Origin: Alternaria dauci
Lineage: Eukaryota; Ascomycota; Dothideomycetes; Pleosporales; Pleosporaceae
Assembly: GCF_042100115.1 (NCBI RefSeq)
Contig: NC_091280.1
Location: forward strand, 1,302,001 to 1,366,000
DNA: 64,000 nt
Reading direction: 5' to 3'
The position numbers and the translations under genes were made by a program. The notes under the pieces were generated by a model that was given only the letters and a program-made list of their open reading frames with translations, did not search any database and was not told the DNA's origin. Below, one piece after another: positions 21,281 to 31,798 of the stretch; within the stretch, counting starts at the first letter, position 1; every line of letters starts with the position of its first letter.

Positions 21281-23882
21281 CTTGGTGGTGTTGTGTTGTG
21301 ATGAGATATACTTTAGAAAGTGACGTAATAACAAAACTTTTGGGTATCTTGTTGCAAAACGGATGAAAAGTTGCTGTTCAGTTGTTTGATGGTATCTTCG
21401 AAGCAGCTGCGACCTACTGTTATATACCTAGATATGACCACAACAAGCCCAAAGCTCATTCTTACATGTGCCATGCATCGCAGAGTTACGTTCGAAAAGA
21501 TTCTCCTGCATGACGTCGGCCATTGATAATACACAGGGTCTTCCTGGTCCAGGGTCTGGGTATCGCCGTTCCTCACATATTGGGTGCATCGGCCGCCGCT
21601 AAAAATACGGTTTTGTGGGTCCCATCTCCAACCTGACAGTTTCCAGATTTACTGATTCTGGTATAGCGGCCAGCTCATAATGTTTCGCCTTGACGCAGTC
21701 AGCTGATTATCAAGCACAAGATTCTCCCCGCGGGGCTGCACATTGTCCAGCAAAGCATGCAGACAGATGTTGATGCAATCTGTTGAGGGTACCAGATCCG
21801 AAGTCGACAGATGTCTCGGGGAGATTCGGCAAATTAATCGGATATGCGTTGTAAAGCCGATACGCCCGCGACAGCGCGACGTGTCTGGACCGTCCCCGGT
21901 TGATAGGGCTGTCTATGCGCCGACTGTGTGGAGCGATAGGCGTGGTTCCCGATCAAAACGTGGATGCGGCTCTGGTGGAGGGTTCAATTACGTAGGCGGT
22001 GCCGGGGTTCCCGTCCGATGGAAGGTTGCGCTGCTACACGGAAACTGTTCGGCCCTTTTGCTTTCTCGTCAACCTGATTCTGGGAGACTGCATTACAGAG
22101 TTTTCATCTGAGAGCTAACTATTCTGAATACATGCATGCATAGCCCCAATTGACCTGCAGGTGAAGCAGATGCTACCTAGGTACCTATGCAGCACTCTGG
22201 AGTACCCGACGGTTGTTGGCGAACAAATGTGGGAGCATATGTCAGCCGCCAAGAAATTGCGGCAGAATCCTCGAAGCTTCGCATCTTAAATCCAGACTGG
22301 TAATAAGCGAAAGGATGCAAAAGGATTCCGGGTGCGTAGGGTGGAGATGCACAAGATGAATGGTTATGTGATCAAGGTGTACATGCTTCGTAATCTCCCA
22401 ACTCCAGACTGGACTGAACGAGGATATGAACGCAGCAGTCTTTACAACTGTAGCTTGAGGATTATCTCTTCGACATCTATCACGCTAGGGGCTTTACCAG
22501 AAGTATCAAGTAACTCATGGCTGACGCGAGCGTTGTTTATGCCGAGAACGTGGCCAGGACGAAGGCGTGAACGTACAAGCTTTTGTAAGGAGCGAAGTCA
22601 TAGCGCTAAGTCTCAACCCATGTGCTTTGTGATAAAGCTCAAGCTCTTCGTAGAGCCAGGCTGGTGCGAGAAAGTTGCCGAGTAGCGCCTGATCTTCCGA
22701 GCAAGTGCAGCGTGCGAAGGAAGGCGACAGATGACAGACATCAAGTGGTAAATTGGCACAGTCTGAGAGGCATTACTAGTGGCAGACATTACTGCCTTCA
22801 TAGGCATTTAATACCAGCGCGCCATTGCACATACCATCTTCAAATACCGGTAAAGGACGGCAAGAACGATGGTAACCTTGGAACCTTGGAAAGCTGTTTG
22901 TGAGGTTCGTGGATGCCACATGCGAGACAAAAGACGCTATTTTCAAAGCGGAATGGTGCGCGAAGCTTGACGCGACTCTTCACAACATCAGAGCTTCAAA
23001 CCTCACGACATCTCCTGGTGAACACCATCTCACACCATGTGCTGTCTGATCTATCTCGCAACCCATTATGTGCGCGCTGTACCTTGTACACTCTTACTCG
23101 TATTTTCGGGTCTTCTCACGACGAGGCATGTCCCTTTTCCCTACAGCCTAAATGCAGCGCAGACGCTATCGTAGGTTCTATCACCACCTAAAGTCAACGT
23201 CAAGATACCTTGTGTTCGAATTCATTCGTCTATATGTATTTCTCCTGTCACGTTTACATCGCTCCTCGCTCCAGTCTTTGGCTTCTTACCTCGCAATGTC
23301 GATGGATCGATTCTCTCAGTTCTTCTTTGAAGCTAATAGCTTGAGGTATGCCACTCACCAGGCTTCTTTATCTCATGTTCTTTTTTGCCTTTGCTTCTTA
23401 CGACGCGAGAATGTCCTCACGCTATACCAGCCTCACACTGGGCAAAGTTCAAGCGATCCTCTCTCACTGGACGACTTCCGGGTCCAGCTGTCCAGCTCCC
23501 TTATCAGATGCCTGGGAGACTTGATACCCTCGCCTATTTTGCACTTGCGCACTCACTCAGGTCTCGCTCATTCACTTGACCTGCAAACGCGCAGCGACCG
23601 CCTTCAGACGCCCTACGCACTCCGGTTACTTTTGCGAATATTTTGATACGACCTTGAGGTGGCTATATAAAGGTGTAATTCCAGGATAATAATCACTAAT
23701 CAATACAGCAGCTATGGCGTAAGTGCTCCTCCCTCATTAGCAGCTTTACTCACTTAAATAGGTAGGGGGTTTGAACTTAGTCGCCAGTTCGAGCCCCCGC
23801 CCCGACAGGGTCTGTCATCTCTTTCGAGGTTGCCTCATCGGCACTCAAGGGATGGCAGAAGCCAATCAAATCTCAAATACCA

Positions 23883-23975
23883 TTTTTTGCTCCTGTACAT
23901 GGAGCACACCAAGCAAGATGCAACCCTCTTTTTTTGCTCTTATATGTGGAGCTCGTCAAGCAGGTCGCAATCCTC
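23883..23975. repeat. two diverged tandem repeat copies (~46 bp)
   Basis: Copy 1 is 23883-23928 and copy 2 is 23929-23975. Each begins with a T run, then GCTC, a variable core, GGAGC, CAAGCA and ends CCTC. Many differences are transitions. A third T run follows at 23976 without the rest of the unit. Confidence 0.6.
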
Positions 23976-24160
23976 TTTTTTTCCCCCTCCTTGCTCTCTA
24001 TAGCAACTTTACTACGCTAACTGTCTTGCCTTCACCTGCATTGTGGAATCACGCGTCACTGCTGTTCTCTGCAACACAGCATTTGCTCTCACTTTGTCTA
24101 CCCCACTTGCAACAGGTGACGGAGCCATGGCCTGTGTCGCGGTCACCTGGTCTTGTAGCT

Positions 24161-24240
24161 CCTAGCCAATATATAACCTGAGGTTCGCTCTCCCTCGCTC
24201 TCTCTCCTATCATCTTCTCTAGCGACCCTGTTATATCAAC
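24161..24240 (+). promoter_or_regulatory. core promoter of the gene at 24296
   Basis: A CCAAT box directly abuts ATATAA (about 24166-24176), followed by a CT-rich tract (24188-24225) typical of fungal transcription start regions, about 120 bp before the ATG. Read from sequence only. Confidence 0.4.
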
Positions 24241-24295
24241 CCCCACTGCTTACACTATCACATTTCACACTGCTTCAGTATTCGCCGCCACTGCA

Positions 24296-25450
24296 ATGTT
24301 GCCGCCGCTTACCTTCGACGATAAGGCTGCTCTCGCAGAGCTGCTTCGCCGTAAGACAGAGAATATATCGGCTGGTCTGAAGCCTCTCATCACTCTGTCT
24401 CTCGATGTCATCCTTAAGCCCTCGGCGCAGCAGCAATTCTTTCCATATCAAGTGTGAGTCACTCCCAGCCATCTTCATGTTTTCTTCTAATAGCGCCACA
24501 GCGACAATGTCAACGAAGGTGCAACCTTTGCTGGCATCCTCAAATATCGAGGCGAAATCATGGTCGCCCTCAAGAACGAAGTGCCCATGCACAAATGGGA
24601 CGAGCAGATGATCCTTGCGTACTTCTGCTCTTCGGTAGAGAAGAATCTCAACTTCTCTAAATACCATGTCCAGACCCGTACCCGCTTACTCGCCAACCTT
24701 GCCGCTCGCCTCAATGACAGCGATACACCCCTTCAGGCTGCGTACACACTCGTCTGCATGGAGTATGACCGTCACGCTGCCCTAGGCGCCGAATTCGACC
24801 CCGCAAACCCTACAAAGCACATGTTGCGCTTCGCCTGGCACCTCAAGCAGCACCCCGAACACTTCATTGTCCTCAATCAGAAGCGCACGTATGCCCTCAA
24901 GGTGAACACAACTCAGTACCTGGCTCGAGTTCGCAACAGTCCCCAGTGGGACAACACCAAGTTGGAAGCTACTCAGGCGCTCTTCGACTTCTCCTTCGAA
25001 GGTGGTCTAGAAGAGCTCAATCTCGCCGCGAGCAAGGCCAAGAAGAAGAAGATTAGGGGCAAGGGAAAGAACAAGAAAGGTCCAGAGTCAGCCGCCGATG
25101 AATTGCCTGTATCGGCATCCAAACTTCCGGAGCTTCCCACCTTGTACTACGAGTCAACGCGCATCCACGAGCACTGCAGGGGCAATGCTCTACTACAAGG
25201 TCTCGTAGCTGATATGCCTGGTGTCCGCAACATTGGTTTCCGGGTGGAGATATTCGACATTGGCGATCTGAGCGACTTCAACATCATGAGCTTAGAAGAG
25301 CCGGATCACTCGTACGAGGACGAGGTTGAGGAGATGATGGCCAGGGATGATGACGCCATGGAGGTTGACGAAGGTCTTTGTATCATCGACGGCGCTGATC
25401 TGAACTTGTGGATCAGCAAGCGTGATGATCTAGATGACCTAGACTTCTAG
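24296..25450 (+). CDS. hypothetical protein
   Basis: Two exons: 24296-24453 and 24502-25450, with a 48-nt intron (GTGAGT donor, CACAG acceptor, phase 2); 368 residues. Family not recognised. No signal peptide or membrane segment. The middle is helical (HKWDEQMILAYFCSSVEK, NLAARLND). A lysine-rich basic block near residue 235 (KKKKIRGKGKNKKG) could act as a nuclear signal. The C terminus is strongly acidic (EDEVEEMMARDDDAMEVDE). An alternative donor 2 nt upstream (GTGTGA) with a different acceptor would also keep frame, changing about three residues. The gene borders a gene-poor tract and may be lineage-specific; this is inference. Confidence 0.75.
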
Positions 25451-25777
25451 ACATGCATAGGTGGCTTCTCTCAAGGTACTCCAACTTCCTAGAGGGGAGG
25501 TAGATCCGGACGCTCACCGTTCGCACATGTTTACGAGTACATCAGCCTTTCTTGGTAACCTTAGCTAGTAGTTGCTAGATTGGCGATGTAGTAGACTTGG
25601 AGCTTCTTTGAAATGATATCACTGCGTACGAGTCTTCTATGTCCAAGCTACAGCATTGTTTTGTTACTTAGCGAATAGCACTCAAGTTCGTTGTGCATTA
25701 CACTCAACATTCGTTAAGACAACATATACAAGCCGCGCCATTGCTTCATGCCTCTCGTGATACTGTACCCTAATCAC
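25451..25777. other. convergent 3' flanks
   Basis: Between the hypothetical gene and the REI1-like gene. Nothing seen. Confidence 0.5.
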
Positions 25778-26815
25778 TTATCCAGCCTGGTATACTGGAT
25801 TCTCCGTCTTGTAATATATGGTTTTGACTGGCTGCTGTTGCGCCGCATACCGTACTCTTGCCTTCGCGCTCTCTTCTCTACTCTTCATCCTCCTGTCGAC
25901 CATCTGAAGTGCAAGGATTTGTTGGTCTGAGAGACCGGCGAGACCTTTTGCTGTACGTGGGATGGTAGTTAGATGAGGGTCATGGTTGTTGGTGTTCAGT
26001 GCTAGTTGTCTTGATGATGAGTTCACTGGAGTGTCTGGGTCCTGGTACTCTGCTTGAGTGATTGCAGCAGTTCTGTTGGACGACGACCGTTGTGAGGTGC
26101 AACGTTGGGAGTGCGCCTGTCCTTGTCTGACAGGTTTCGGCATTGTCTTGTTGCCACGGCTGTGTCGAGAGTTGATGATCGATCTGGATGGCAGACGCCT
26201 CTCCGTCTTTGAGAGCTCGGTAATGGTCGAATTCGTCTGCTCCTCATTATGTTGTTGATCTGCTTCGAGGTCCCAGAAATCGCGGAGTTCAGACATGTCG
26301 ATCATGCAGTGTCCCTTGTCCCGCATGTGCGTTTGTACAGCGTCGACGGTGCTTTTCTCTTGTCCGCAATATAGACATTCGTGGTATTCGAAGACTAGTA
26401 TTGCTAGATATGACAGCAGAGAATCCAGGGAGTAAAGTGCTGAGGGTGATGGAATGAAGAGACCATGGACGGTAGACATGTGCTCTAGGGCTGTTGTATG
26501 GGTGGAGGACAGGAAGGGGCAGAAGAGACATTGTGTCGATGGCGCCTTTCCGGTATGATCATCAGATATGTGCTCGGTCTGGGCTCCTGAGTTAGCGCCC
26601 TTCTCGACGTCGACATCGTACAACGTTCGCCGTGGCCTCCGTAATAGAGTATCGTCGGTGTTGCCTGATCGATGCGAGACTTTTTCGCTCCTGCCTTCCT
26701 GCACCTCGAATTCTTGCTCAGTTATAGAAGGCAACCCATCTACCTTCCGTTTGAGATTGAACACACTGTTCGTAGCCGTTAGTCCATGAGTTCTAATCTG
26801 CATGTTCAGTGCCAT
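25778..26815 (-). CDS. REI1/ZNF622-like C2H2 zinc-finger protein lacking the first finger
   Basis: About 345 residues. The central segment (C-L-F-C ... HMSTVHGLFIPS ... YHECLYCG ... QTHMRDKGHC) is the paired C2H2 block of the REI1/ZNF622 family, which releases recycling factors from cytoplasmic pre-60S ribosomal subunits. An earlier FNLKRKVDGLP matches the sequence that follows the first finger in REI1, but the finger itself is absent. The C-terminal basic region (MKSREESAKARVRYA) also fits the family. The frame is open upstream to an ATG at 27070, which would add 85 unrelated residues. I favour the ATG at 26815, just after a possible 5' UTR acceptor (CTTGGCAG). It is probably a diverged paralogue rather than the main REI1. 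Confidence 0.75.
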   Translation of the reverse strand: MALNMQIRTHGLTATNSVFNLKRKVDGLPSITEQEFEVQEGRSEKVSHRSGNTDDTLLRRPRRTLYDVDVEKGANSGAQTEHISDDHTGKAPSTQCLFCPFLSSTHTTALEHMSTVHGLFIPSPSALYSLDSLLSYLAILVFEYHECLYCGQEKSTVDAVQTHMRDKGHCMIDMSELRDFWDLEADQQHNEEQTNSTITELSKTERRLPSRSIINSRHSRGNKTMPKPVRQGQAHSQRCTSQRSSSNRTAAITQAEYQDPDTPVNSSSRQLALNTNNHDPHLTTIPRTAKGLAGLSDQQILALQMVDRRMKSREESAKARVRYAAQQQPVKTIYYKTENPVYQAG

Positions 26816-27296
26816 CTTACTGCCAAGGTTGTTGCATGTGTGCACGCTGGAGAGCGCTTGTTGTATATGTAAGAGAACATGTGTTACACGGGAACACAGT
26901 CCGCGGTTCTGAAGCCATCTTTTGTTGTCGTCTTTTCTACCGTTTGTTGGGCGGTCTCGGGGTAGGTGAAATGGAAAGTCTGTGGTAGGGGTCTTGAATG
27001 CACCTTTCGTATCTCGTAAAAAGAGCGATGGAAACGGTCTTTCTGACTGGATGTACTGAGGCATCGACATGTTTTATAGTAAGAATGGGAAGGTTGCAGT
27101 TTGGGAGAGCGCATGTGTAGCACTGAATCACGTGACCGCTCTAACGAGGCGCAGTCGCTCAAAAGCCACAATGAGTCATTTACACTCACTTCCAACCATA
27201 ACGCGCACAACAAGCACTAGCCCTTAGTGGGATACACATCACTCCCACTGAGACAACATCACGGAGTCGCACGTTCAAAACGTTAGCAATTAATTG
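26816..27296. other. upstream region / possible N-terminal extension
   Basis: Open in the REI1-like frame up to 27070. Otherwise the 5' flank of that gene and the 3' flank of the next minus-strand gene. Confidence 0.4.
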
Positions 27297-28334
27297 TCAT
27301 GTATGATACCCGGCTTTTTGCCAAGAGGTTGACCCTTCCCTGGTCGCCTTCCTATCACAGCTCAGTTTTTCCATCAGTCCCAAGCCATTCAGCTTAAACA
27401 AGACTTTTTCTACAAATCTACCTACACAATATCTTTTTTGGCCTTCCTCAGCCGACAGAGATAGAAGCTCCTTATCCTCGATGCGCAATTCTGCTTGCGA
27501 ATCATACTCGTCCACGTCGCCGCTAAAGAAATCTGAATGGGCGTACCAGCGCCGAGGCGAGATGAAATCCGACGGTGAACGATGCACGTGGAAGATTTGT
27601 CCATTGTAGTCATATTCAAAACCTGACATCTGGTCGTAACCTGTTATATAGGGGCTGCGAAGCGAGTCTATACTTCTGGAGTAGCGAGATGGGTGGTAGT
27701 CGGCTGTAAAGCCATCTCCGGTTGTATAGTGTGCACGTCGAGGGTCTGCTGGTGATTGAGTCGGTGGGGGAGTTGCGAAGTACTGAGCGTAGCGCCACGA
27801 TGGGTTTGAGGATCCCGAAATGACAGAGTCGTGCCGCGCAAAAGGACTAGAAGTTTTGACAGGCAAAGGCTTGCGTTTGATTTGCTTTGACGCTCGTTGG
27901 TCTGTGGGCAGAGATGGTAGGGGCTTCTGCGCGCAGGCCGCCGCACTCCTGTGGTTTTGCTTTACATCCGCCTTTCCTAAGCTGCTAGCTTTGTGTTTCA
28001 GGGGAGCGGGTGCCACTCGAGGCACCAATACCTCCTCCGCCGCAGTCGCCTTCTTTCGGTAGGAAATTGCGGGGTCTCCACTACCATCCCAATCGACGAT
28101 CACAGTGCCCATGCTCGTCGGCCGATCATCTAACGCTTGCGATGATTGCCACGATGACATGTGTTCATCAATCATGTGAGATAGTTCTGCTGCAGCGCCG
28201 TAGCGAGCTCGGATGTAACGCCGATGATGGAGACGCTCAGCAATGGTTGGAGCGCCTTGCTGCTGACGTTGTTGCTGTGAAACGTGGTGGGTGTCCCGAT
28301 ACCCAGCGCCTTGAGAGGAGCGATTGCGTAACAT
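27297..28334 (-). CDS. hypothetical low-complexity protein
   Basis: 345-residue single-exon protein, not recognised. Rich in Gln/Ser/Arg/Pro at the N terminus, with a Pro/Lys linker (KPLPSLP, KRKPLPV) and many aromatic residues in the second half (SWRYAQYF, GFEYDYNGQIFHVHR). The C terminus (RYCVGRFVEKVLFKLNGLGLMEKL) may form an amphipathic helix. No membrane span or catalytic motif. The frame is open to an ATG at 28664, but the first 110 residues of that extension look non-coding, so I start at 28334. Confidence 0.6.
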   Translation of the reverse strand: MLRNRSSQGAGYRDTHHVSQQQRQQQGAPTIAERLHHRRYIRARYGAAAELSHMIDEHMSSWQSSQALDDRPTSMGTVIVDWDGSGDPAISYRKKATAAEEVLVPRVAPAPLKHKASSLGKADVKQNHRSAAACAQKPLPSLPTDQRASKQIKRKPLPVKTSSPFARHDSVISGSSNPSWRYAQYFATPPPTQSPADPRRAHYTTGDGFTADYHPSRYSRSIDSLRSPYITGYDQMSGFEYDYNGQIFHVHRSPSDFISPRRWYAHSDFFSGDVDEYDSQAELRIEDKELLSLSAEEGQKRYCVGRFVEKVLFKLNGLGLMEKLSCDRKATREGSTSWQKAGYHT

Positions 28335-29029
28335 AGTACGTCTGGTTTCTGTGGTTATTGGTCTGCTTTGTTTGCTTGTTCGGTCTGCCCTTGATTGGAT
28401 CTTTTTCAAGATTGAAATCTGAATGTGGTTGAAGCAATTGGATGGCTGTTGGTTGTTATTCTTGTTTTTGTAGAACCGTAGTGTAATACGGACGATTATA
28501 AGGGAGCTTCTTGTATATTGCAAGTGAGCGCTCAGTGAGTGTACAGTGCTCTCATGCGGGCGCCAATCACCTCGAATACATCGCTTGATCATGGTGAAGC
28601 CCATCTGGCTGATGATGGCCAAGACAGGTGATGAGAGTAGAAAGAGGAGATGATTGTGAAGCAATTCTAACCCATCATCATTAGCAAATTAAATACAATC
28701 CCGTTGGCATGCCAATATCCCATGTCTCTCGACATTTACCAACCTATCCTAACTAACCCAGGTATATTATGACTGCAATCTCCTCCGTCTACCCCCCAAG
28801 CTCGCTTGCTTCTCGAGATGCATATGAACAGAAATGACGCAACAGATTGCTATGGAACATGTCAGACACAGGAAGGAAATGGTATAGACCAAAAGCACAA
28901 ACTCCGTGACGAACGATGAACAAGAGGGGTAGGAAGCACAGCGCATGGACCCCCGGGTATTACGAAGCTCCAAGACCCTCATGATGGATGAAGGCGGCCT
29001 AAATTGCAGACAAGAAACAGACATTACAT
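28335..29029. other. intergenic
   Basis: 5' flank of the low-complexity hypothetical gene and 3' flank of the CBM48 gene, both minus strand. No gene seen. Confidence 0.5.
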
Positions 29030-31798
29030 CTAGTGCTTGTCCTTGCTGGAAAGCTTGTCCTTGATCTTGCCGAAGAAAGAGCGACGCTTCTTCTTCTTGT
29101 CGTCGGCACCAGAGGCGATGCTCTGGCTACCAGGTGTGCCCTTGGGAGATACGTCCGAGTCTTTCCTGAGGTTCTTGGCGGGAGATTCCGGCGCCAGCTG
29201 TGCAGCGGGAGCGGAGCTAGTGGCCTCAGTCTCGCTTGTTTCTACGCCAGTGGTGACGGTCGGCTGGGTCTGCTCGGTAGTAGTTGGCGCTTGCTTGTTG
29301 AATGCGACGTCTGTGCTAGAATCGATGGGCTTGGCGTTCGACAGTTGAGCAGGCTCAGATGCGGGTGCGTTGAGAGCATTGGGCTCGCTAGAAGACTTGA
29401 GTGGCTTTGAGTCAACAAGAGCCTCATCAGAGAGGCCGGCAGCAGCGCTGGGAGCTGGCTCGCCAGTAGCGTCAGTTGACTTTACTTCGTTAAGAAGTTC
29501 AGTCTCCATAGCGCGCTTCTCGCTGACTGCCTCAGTGTTGGTGGCGGCCTCAGGGCTAGCATGGGCTTCCTTTTGGCTCTCGGCGACAACGTTCGGAACC
29601 TCACGAGCAACGGCTTCGTTGACAGACTCAGTGGTTGTGCCGGATGGAATTGCAGTGGCGGCAGCAGCAGCGACGGGTGCAGTCGCAGTAGTCGCAGCAG
29701 TCAGCACTGGAGCTGGCTCGCCCGCTTCATCAGACCTTGGGAGCTTGTCAAGTAGCTCAGATTCCACGGCTGACTTTTCGGCAACAGCCTCGCTATTAGC
29801 AGCAGCCTCGGGGCTGACATGCGCCTCATGTTGGCTATCAGCGACAACCTCGGGTACATCGGGAGAGACAGTCTCTGATTGAGGGACGGGAGCTATGGTA
29901 GCTGTGGAAGTGGAGACAGCGGGCGCGGGCTCACCGGACTCGTTGGTCTTGGGAACCTCGCGCAACAGCTCAGACTCCACAGCGGTCTTCTCTGCGACAA
30001 CCTCGGGGTTGGATGCTGCTTCTGGGCTTGCGTGTGCCTCTTTCTGGCTATCAGAAACGACAGCTGGAATAGCAATGGCCGGGGCGGGGAGGCCAGTTTC
30101 GGTGGTCTTGGGAACCTCGCTAAGTAGTTCCTGCTCCATGGCCGACTTCTCAGCAACAGCCTCGGGGCTGGCGGCCGCCTCTGGCGCAACGTGGGCTGCG
30201 GTCTGGCTCTCAGCGACAACAGAGGGTACGTCGTCTGCAGTAGTAGTGGTAGTAGCGCCAGCAATAGCGGGGGCAGGCTCTCCGGTTTCGTTGGTCTGAG
30301 GAACTTCGCCAAGCAGCTCTTTCTCCATTACCGACTTCTCAGCAACGACCTCAGGGCTAGCTGCTGCTTCTGGCTCAGCATGGGCTGTGTTCTGGCTCTC
30401 AGCGACAACAGAGGGAACCTCGTCAGCAGTGCTGGTGCTGGGACCATTCATGCCAGTAACCTCAGCGGCCTTCTCCTTGGCAGAGTAGATGGCTGCAGTG
30501 AAGAGGCCGGCACCAGCGGTGGCGCCGGCAGCAACAGTAGCAGCCGCCGCCTTGGCAGTATCGCTCAGACTAGCATCTCCGCTGGCAGCAGGCGCTTCGG
30601 GTACCACCTCCTTCAGCTCTTGCTCGACCTCCTTCTTGTCCTGAACGGCTTCTGGGTTGGCGGATGCCTCAGGGTCGACGTGGGCCTCTTTTTGGCTGTC
30701 AATCACGGTCTCAGGGACACCGCGGGGCTCCTTGGGAACCTGGCCGGCAAGTTGGGCGGTGGTGCTATGGGGGGCTGAGGACTGGATCGTGACGCCCGTG
30801 TCTTGCTCGACCTTGGCATCGGCGCCCATTGGCAGGCTCGACTCTGGAATCATGTTGCCCATGACTGGGGGAAGGCCGAACATGCCACCATTGGCGTCGC
30901 GCTCAGCTTGAGGGGTGAAGGCAAGCGGGGGAAGAGCGTCGGCCTTGTCGTAGGACGAGGCGTCGGTGTTGACTGTGCTGTCGACTGTATTGGACGTGAA
31001 GGTGCTGGCGTCTGGCACCTTGTCGCCAGGCGCAAGGTGGATAGGGTTGCCAGCACCTGCGGTGGCTGGGAGCGGCGAGATGCCGAGTGCTGATGGCTCC
31101 TGCTCTGGCTCCTTGTCGTGCTTGACAGTGGAGTCTACAGTGTTGTCTGTGAGGGTGCGCGCTTCGGGAACGGGCTCGCCAGGCGCAAGCTTGATGGGGT
31201 TGCCGAGGCCTGAGGTAGCGGGGATGGGCGCGACGTTGAAGGTCTGCGGTTCGCTGCCAGGAGTCTCTGCGTAGGGCGTCTCAGGGAAGGCGCCAGGTAC
31301 GGGGGAGTTGGAAGCGTCGGTCTTGGGCTCCTTGTCGCTCTCCTTTGGCACGGCACCAGCTAGCGCAGCGGTTGTGGACTCGGGCGCAGCAGAAGACATG
31401 GTGTTGACGGGCTCCTCGTCGACGATGTCTTCGGGAAGGAGGACGTTGTTGATGATGCCGTGGCCGTCGTCTTCTGTGCGCGCGCTGTCGTTGGTACACC
31501 AGTTGCCGTTCACGACGAACTGCAGGGAGACGTGTTAGTAAAAGTTTGCGCAAACAGGGCCGCCGATGCTATGCGGCGGGCGGGCGGCGTACCTTGTACT
31601 GGGTGTGGGTTTTGGGCAGCTCGACGGTCTTCTTGAAGATGCCGTCTTCCTTCTCCAGCTTGACCGTCTTCCGCCAGTCATCGAAGGTGCCAGTCACAAA
31701 GACCTCATTGGCCGAGTGTTCCCTGCGCGCGTGTAAGCAGTTGCGACGGGCGCCTGGAGGCAGTCGCAAACGAACCAGGTGAAGGTGTATTTTCCCAT
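29030..31798 (-). CDS. CBM48 (AMPK-type glycogen-binding) protein, Crp1/Mdg1-like, with tandem repeats
   Basis: Exons 31798-31776, 31722-31593 and 31519-29030; 880 residues. Exon 1 encodes only eight codons, but its GT-AG intron restores the canonical family start MGKYTFTW followed by E-H-S-A-N-E-V-F-V-T-G. Residues 1-~85 form a CBM48/E-set domain (FDDWRKTVKL, KFVVNGNW, the carbohydrate-facing Trp residues). This architecture occurs in yeast Crp1 and Mdg1 and in AMPK beta subunits. The remainder is Pro/Glu/Ala-rich: a duplicated block near residues 145-235, then six imperfect ~53-residue repeats from about 318 to 745. A basic C-terminal tail (KKKKRRSFFGKIKDKLSS) could bind membrane or nucleic acid. 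No kinase-interaction domain typical of AMPK beta is seen. The role of the repeats is unknown. Confidence 0.88.
29440..30721 (-). repeat. six in-gene tandem repeats (~53 codons)
   Basis: The encoded units share V-P-x-V-V-x-[ED]-S-Q ... A-H ... P-E-A ... E-K ... E-L-L ... V-P ... G-E-P-A-P. Copies 2 to 6 are most alike; the first is more diverged. Spacers of 5-40 residues separate them. Boundaries are approximate. Confidence 0.7.

Larger units (their letters stand above)
21281..24295. other. 3-kb gene-poor stretch with degenerate repeats
   Basis: No protein gene stands out. Contains two diverged tandem 46/47-bp repeats (23883-23975), a TATATAA box (23664-23670) followed by a possible tiny spliced frame, an 8-bp inverted repeat (24113-24149) and a CCAAT/ATATAA promoter region for the gene at 24296. 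The rest shows nothing I recognise. Confidence 0.45.

Noticed and set aside
23711..23806. tRNA-like A-box (TGGCGTAAGTGC) and B-box (AGTTCGAGCCC) pair
   Set aside because: The sequences flanking the T-loop do not pair and no acceptor stem forms, so it is not a functional tRNA.
23771..24181. 136-codon open frame starting at TTG
   Set aside because: No ATG, no credible upstream exon in this frame, and it runs through degenerate repeats.
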